Of a stretch of 33,431 nt of DNA, positions 30,648 through 33,431 are shown piece after piece. The translations under genes were made by a program, and so were the position numbers. The stretch is taken from assembly GCA_009692505.1 (NCBI GenBank), contig SHZC01000034.1, forward strand, positions 1 to 33,431, in the 5' to 3' direction. The stretch is from Myxococcales bacterium (GTDB taxonomy: Bacteria; Myxococcota_A; Bradymonadia; UBA7976; UBA1532). The notes beneath the pieces are model-generated. The model was not told where the DNA came from, made no database searches, and saw nothing but the letters and a program-made list of their open reading frames with translations. The stretch's first letter is position 1. Each line of letters starts with the position of its first letter.

Positions 30648-31880
30648 ATGGTGCAGCGGTTGTTCATCGTGTCCTTGGCGGTGCTCGTGTGGTCTTCGGC
30701 GGCTTGGGCGCAAGAGGACGCCCCTGTGGCCGTGCCGCCGGTGGCCCCGGACTCGGCACCCGCCGCGGCTCCTTTTCGCATCGTGCTGAGCCCCGAGGCC
30801 CGCCTCCAGCTCTCCGATGCGGATCGCGCTCGAGCGGCGGCCCTCGAGTCGGAGGGGCAGACCCTGTACGCGAGCGGCCGTTATAAGGAGGCCATCGAGA
30901 AGTTCAAGCTGGCCTTCGAGATCACCCAGAACCCCGGGGTTCTCTACAATATCGGCCTCTCGCATCAGCAGCTCGAGAGCTGGCAGGAGTGCGTCGGCTA
31001 CATGGAGCGATTCCTCGAGAAGGAGGCGCCCGGGGCCAAGCGTGATCGCGCGGAGAACACGCTGAAGAGCTGCGACGCCCGAATTGAGCGTGATCAGCTC
31101 CTGATCATCGAGTCCGATCCCTCCTCGGCGCGGGTCTTCCTCGACGATCGCAGCAAGGGCGTGCGCGGCAGCACCCCGTTTCGCAACTACGTCCGACCTG
31201 GCCCGCACACGGTCTGGATCGAGATCGACGGATATGAGCCCATCGAGCAGACCATCGAGATCCAGCGGAAGGAGCCGTTTCGCATGAACCTCTCGATGCG
31301 AGGCATCCAGAACCTCGGATATCTTTATGTCGACAGCACGATTAACGGCGCCACGGTGTTCATCGACGGCAAAAATATCGGCCTGACGCCCCTCCGAGAG
31401 CCGCTCGCGTACGGCGCCGGGCGTCACCAGATCGTCGTCGATCGGGACAGCTATACGCGGTTCGATCAGCACGTCTCTGTGGAGAAGGGCAAGATCACGA
31501 CGGTCGACGCCTATGTCGTCCGGACGGAGTTCGTGAGCACCTGGCGGTCGAGCACGGGCTGGACCGCAAACATCCTGGGCCTGCTGCTCGTGGGTGGCGG
31601 GGTCGCCGCTTGGCAGCTCTCCGAGAGCAAATTCAACGATACGCAGGAGTTCAAGGACTTCGCCCTGTACGAGAAGATCGGGTACGGCGCCGGAGGTGGG
31701 CTGCTCGCGCTCGGCACGACGCTCATCGTCTGGGATCGGCTTCGCGACCGCATCGACGATGAGCATCGCAACCTCGACTACGGTAAGCCCGCCGTCGTGC
31801 CCAAGGGGCAGGCGACGCCGACGCTGGGGCTCGTTCCGGGCCCAACGGGGCTCGGTCTCGGCCTCGGCTTGTCTTTCTGA
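30648..31880 (+). CDS. TPR and PEGA domain membrane protein
   Basis: ATG 30648 starts a signal peptide cleaved after AWA (residue 21). Residues about 65-140 form TPR-like helices (GQTLYASGRYKEAIEKFKLA; NPGVLYNIGLSHQQLESW). Two PEGA beta repeats follow: residues about 151-218 (LIIESDPSSARVFLDDRSKG) and 224-291 (YLYVDSTINGATVFIDGKNI). Two hydrophobic segments lie at about 305-324 and 344-365, then a short Pro/Gly tail. The protein is 410 residues; most of it should be periplasmic. Such TPR-PEGA proteins are common in myxobacteria and act as protein-binding scaffolds, though specific roles are rarely known. It is followed after 26 bases by the SUMF1 lipoprotein gene, likely its operon partner. 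Confidence 0.88.
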   Translation: MVQRLFIVSLAVLVWSSAAWAQEDAPVAVPPVAPDSAPAAAPFRIVLSPEARLQLSDADRARAAALESEGQTLYASGRYKEAIEKFKLAFEITQNPGVLYNIGLSHQQLESWQECVGYMERFLEKEAPGAKRDRAENTLKSCDARIERDQLLIIESDPSSARVFLDDRSKGVRGSTPFRNYVRPGPHTVWIEIDGYEPIEQTIEIQRKEPFRMNLSMRGIQNLGYLYVDSTINGATVFIDGKNIGLTPLREPLAYGAGRHQIVVDRDSYTRFDQHVSVEKGKITTVDAYVVRTEFVSTWRSSTGWTANILGLLLVGGGVAAWQLSESKFNDTQEFKDFALYEKIGYGAGGGLLALGTTLIVWDRLRDRIDDEHRNLDYGKPAVVPKGQATPTLGLVPGPTGLGLGLGLSF

Positions 31881-31906
31881 ACCGTCTCGAAAGGCCCCAT
31901 CGACCC

Positions 31907-33431
31907 ATGAAGTCGCTTCGCCTCGCTCCTCTGGTCCTCGTCGGTGTCGTCGCTTGCTCGAAGGGCATAGATCCCCCGGCCCCGTCGAAGGTCGTCGCCT
32001 TGAGCGCCGGAACCTTCAAGATGGGCGGGGCTGACTTCGACCACTGCGCCGCCGAACGTTCGAAGCAGAGCACGACGCCGAACTGCGACCCCGAGGAGCA
32101 GTCGGAGAACCTTCACCACTCGGTCAAGCTCGAGAAGTTCTGGCTCGACGCGACCGAGGTCAGCAACCTCCAGTGGCGACACTGCGAGGCGAACGACGAC
32201 TGCGTAAGGCCCGACTCTACCGAGGCCGGGGGGTCCGCCCCGGGCCTCCCGAAGATCAAGGACTACTACCGGGGAGACGCCTTCGAGAACCACCCGGTGC
32301 TCGGCGTGTCCTGGGACGCCGCAAACGCCTACTGCGCGCACGTCGGGGGCCGACTCCCAACTGAGGCCGAGTGGGAGTACGCCGCGCGGAACGCCGGGAG
32401 CGGTGACCACCTCCAAGGCCTGCGCGAGGTCGCCGAGAACTGCCAGAGCAATAAGGGCAAGCTCGCCTTGGGGGAGTGCAGCGACAAGCTGCCCGCCGCC
32501 GTTGGGCAGAGCGTCGCGGACAAGACCACCCAAGGCGTCTACGACCTCGCGGCCAACGCCTGGGAGTGGGTCGCCGATGAGTTCGACTACCTCGCATACT
32601 GCGCAGATGAGCAGCCCGACGGCACAAGTGTGAAGTCGCACTTCTCCGATCGCCGCGAGGGGAGCGGCTTTCCGCAGTACCGCGGAGACGGTCCACCCTC
32701 GGGCCTCGTCATTGATCCGGCGTGCCTCGCTGCCGACGGGTCCACCGACGTGGACCCCCTCGTCGACGGCCTCCAGGGTGGGGAAGGCGGGTTCTTCGGC
32801 GGCTGTGCTGACCGGGTGGAGCGATGCATCGGTATCTGTCGGGAGACCTATGACGGGGACGAGGACGACGATGATCACGGCTTGGCGCGGGCCCGGGACG
32901 CCTATGTCGGCGCGATGTGTAAGGCTCGGACGCTGGCGACCTCCATCGGCGTCGAGAGCTGTGCAGGGGGCCAGGACGTGGCCTGCGCGATGCTCAACGA
33001 TGGCGCGCTCGAGGCCTGCACGAAGCTCTGTGACTGCGAGGCCTACTTCGAGGACCGCAAGGCGACGACGCCGTCGAACCTGAACGGCTGCACCAGCGGC
33101 TGCCTCAACGATTATCGCGGCTGCGCGACGACGGGCACGACCCTGCCTTTCGAGGCGATGCGCTCCGCCTGCGTGGAAGAGTCGGTCGGCCTCGCCTGCC
33201 TCGATCTCGACGCTCGCACGGACACCACGGAGAACAAGTTCAGGCCGCGGCCGGTCTGCGCGGTTCGAGGCACGACCGAGATGCCCTTCGAGGCGAAGGA
33301 GGCCCACCGCGCCGCGGGGGTCGGGAGCGTGCCCGAAGCTCATGTCGTTCGCGGTGCCCACTTCCAGGACATCGGCCTCTGCGGGCTGCGGGCCTCGCGG
33401 CGCGAGTTCCTGAAGACGGGCGAGACGCGCT
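31907..33431 (+). CDS. SUMF1 (FGE-like) domain lipoprotein with a large Cys-rich insertion (3' end outside window)
   Basis: It is open to the window end (508 codons). The signal MKSLRLAPLVLVGVVAC gives lipidated C17. The domain starts LSAGTFKMGG (residue about 31), continues with TEVSNLQW, GVSWDAANAYC, RLPTEAEWEYAAR (149-161) and WEWV (219-222). A stretch of about 250 residues with roughly 17 Cys and an Asp-rich patch then separates it from VVRGAHFQD (480-488); the usual spacing is a few tens of residues. After RGAHF only one Cys (in GLCGLRAS) is seen where true formylglycine-generating enzymes have two, so enzyme activity is doubtful. It lies 26 bases after the TPR-PEGA gene. It is probably a surface protein of unknown role. 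Confidence 0.88.
   Translation, partial: MKSLRLAPLVLVGVVACSKGIDPPAPSKVVALSAGTFKMGGADFDHCAAERSKQSTTPNCDPEEQSENLHHSVKLEKFWLDATEVSNLQWRHCEANDDCVRPDSTEAGGSAPGLPKIKDYYRGDAFENHPVLGVSWDAANAYCAHVGGRLPTEAEWEYAARNAGSGDHLQGLREVAENCQSNKGKLALGECSDKLPAAVGQSVADKTTQGVYDLAANAWEWVADEFDYLAYCADEQPDGTSVKSHFSDRREGSGFPQYRGDGPPSGLVIDPACLAADGSTDVDPLVDGLQGGEGGFFGGCADRVERCIGICRETYDGDEDDDDHGLARARDAYVGAMCKARTLATSIGVESCAGGQDVACAMLNDGALEACTKLCDCEAYFEDRKATTPSNLNGCTSGCLNDYRGCATTGTTLPFEAMRSACVEESVGLACLDLDARTDTTENKFRPRPVCAVRGTTEMPFEAKEAHRAAGVGSVPEAHVVRGAHFQDIGLCGLRASRREFLKTGETR

Overview
The window is about 33 kb of GC-rich DNA, almost entirely coding, with 25 gene calls (two run off the ends and one is frameshifted). The content points to a Myxococcota or other former deltaproteobacterium. 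The signs are many secreted lipoproteins built from Cys/Asp-rich repeats (MopE-type metal-binding motifs, thrombospondin type-3-like repeats, the myxobacterial disulfide repeat), TPR-PEGA proteins, SUMF1-domain lipoproteins and a short myxobacterial-type RdgC. Pro/Asp/Gln linkers and Ala/Asp linkers would also fit Bradymonadia, but I cannot settle the rank below phylum. No rRNA, tRNA, CRISPR, IS element or phage gene is visible.

Layout. 1-4197 (minus): a small polyhydroxyalkanoate-system protein, a 946-residue lipoprotein with about twelve Cys-rich units, then a secreted protein with Ca-binding-like repeats that leaves the window and has a candidate sigma-54 promoter. 4272-9553 (plus): ffh (signal recognition particle GTPase), a zinc-finger/YIP1-like membrane protein, a GT4 glycosyltransferase, a small Hpt-like phosphotransfer protein and a second glycosyltransferase, several joined by 4-base start/stop overlaps. 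9555-10953 (minus): a DedA-family membrane protein and a secreted protein of unknown role. 11033-12846 (plus): a tiny membrane protein overlapping a MopE/SUMF1 fusion lipoprotein. 12853-14177 (minus): two exported proteins. 14267-16495 (plus): a membrane sulfatase-superfamily enzyme with a MopE motif between its membrane and catalytic parts.

16481-26767 is a minus-strand run of seven tightly packed genes. In transcription order they are a large lipoprotein, a 1171-residue lipoprotein metalloprotease of the metzincin type, an outer-membrane beta-barrel-like protein, a membrane-anchored protein, a frameshifted secreted protein, and a double (tandem-fused) MlaF-like ABC ATPase. This is the best candidate for an undescribed cell-surface system. 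26876-30539 (minus) carries rdgC, an unknown partner, manC and manB, ending at a hairpin-plus-T-run terminator. The mannose genes would supply GDP-mannose, possibly to glycosyltransferases such as the two in this window. 30648-33431 (plus) encodes a TPR/PEGA protein and a second SUMF1-domain lipoprotein that leaves the window.

No gene-free stretch exceeds 300 bases; the longest gaps are about 110 bases (26768-26875 and 30540-30647). Functions rest on motifs recognised by eye; no database search was run.
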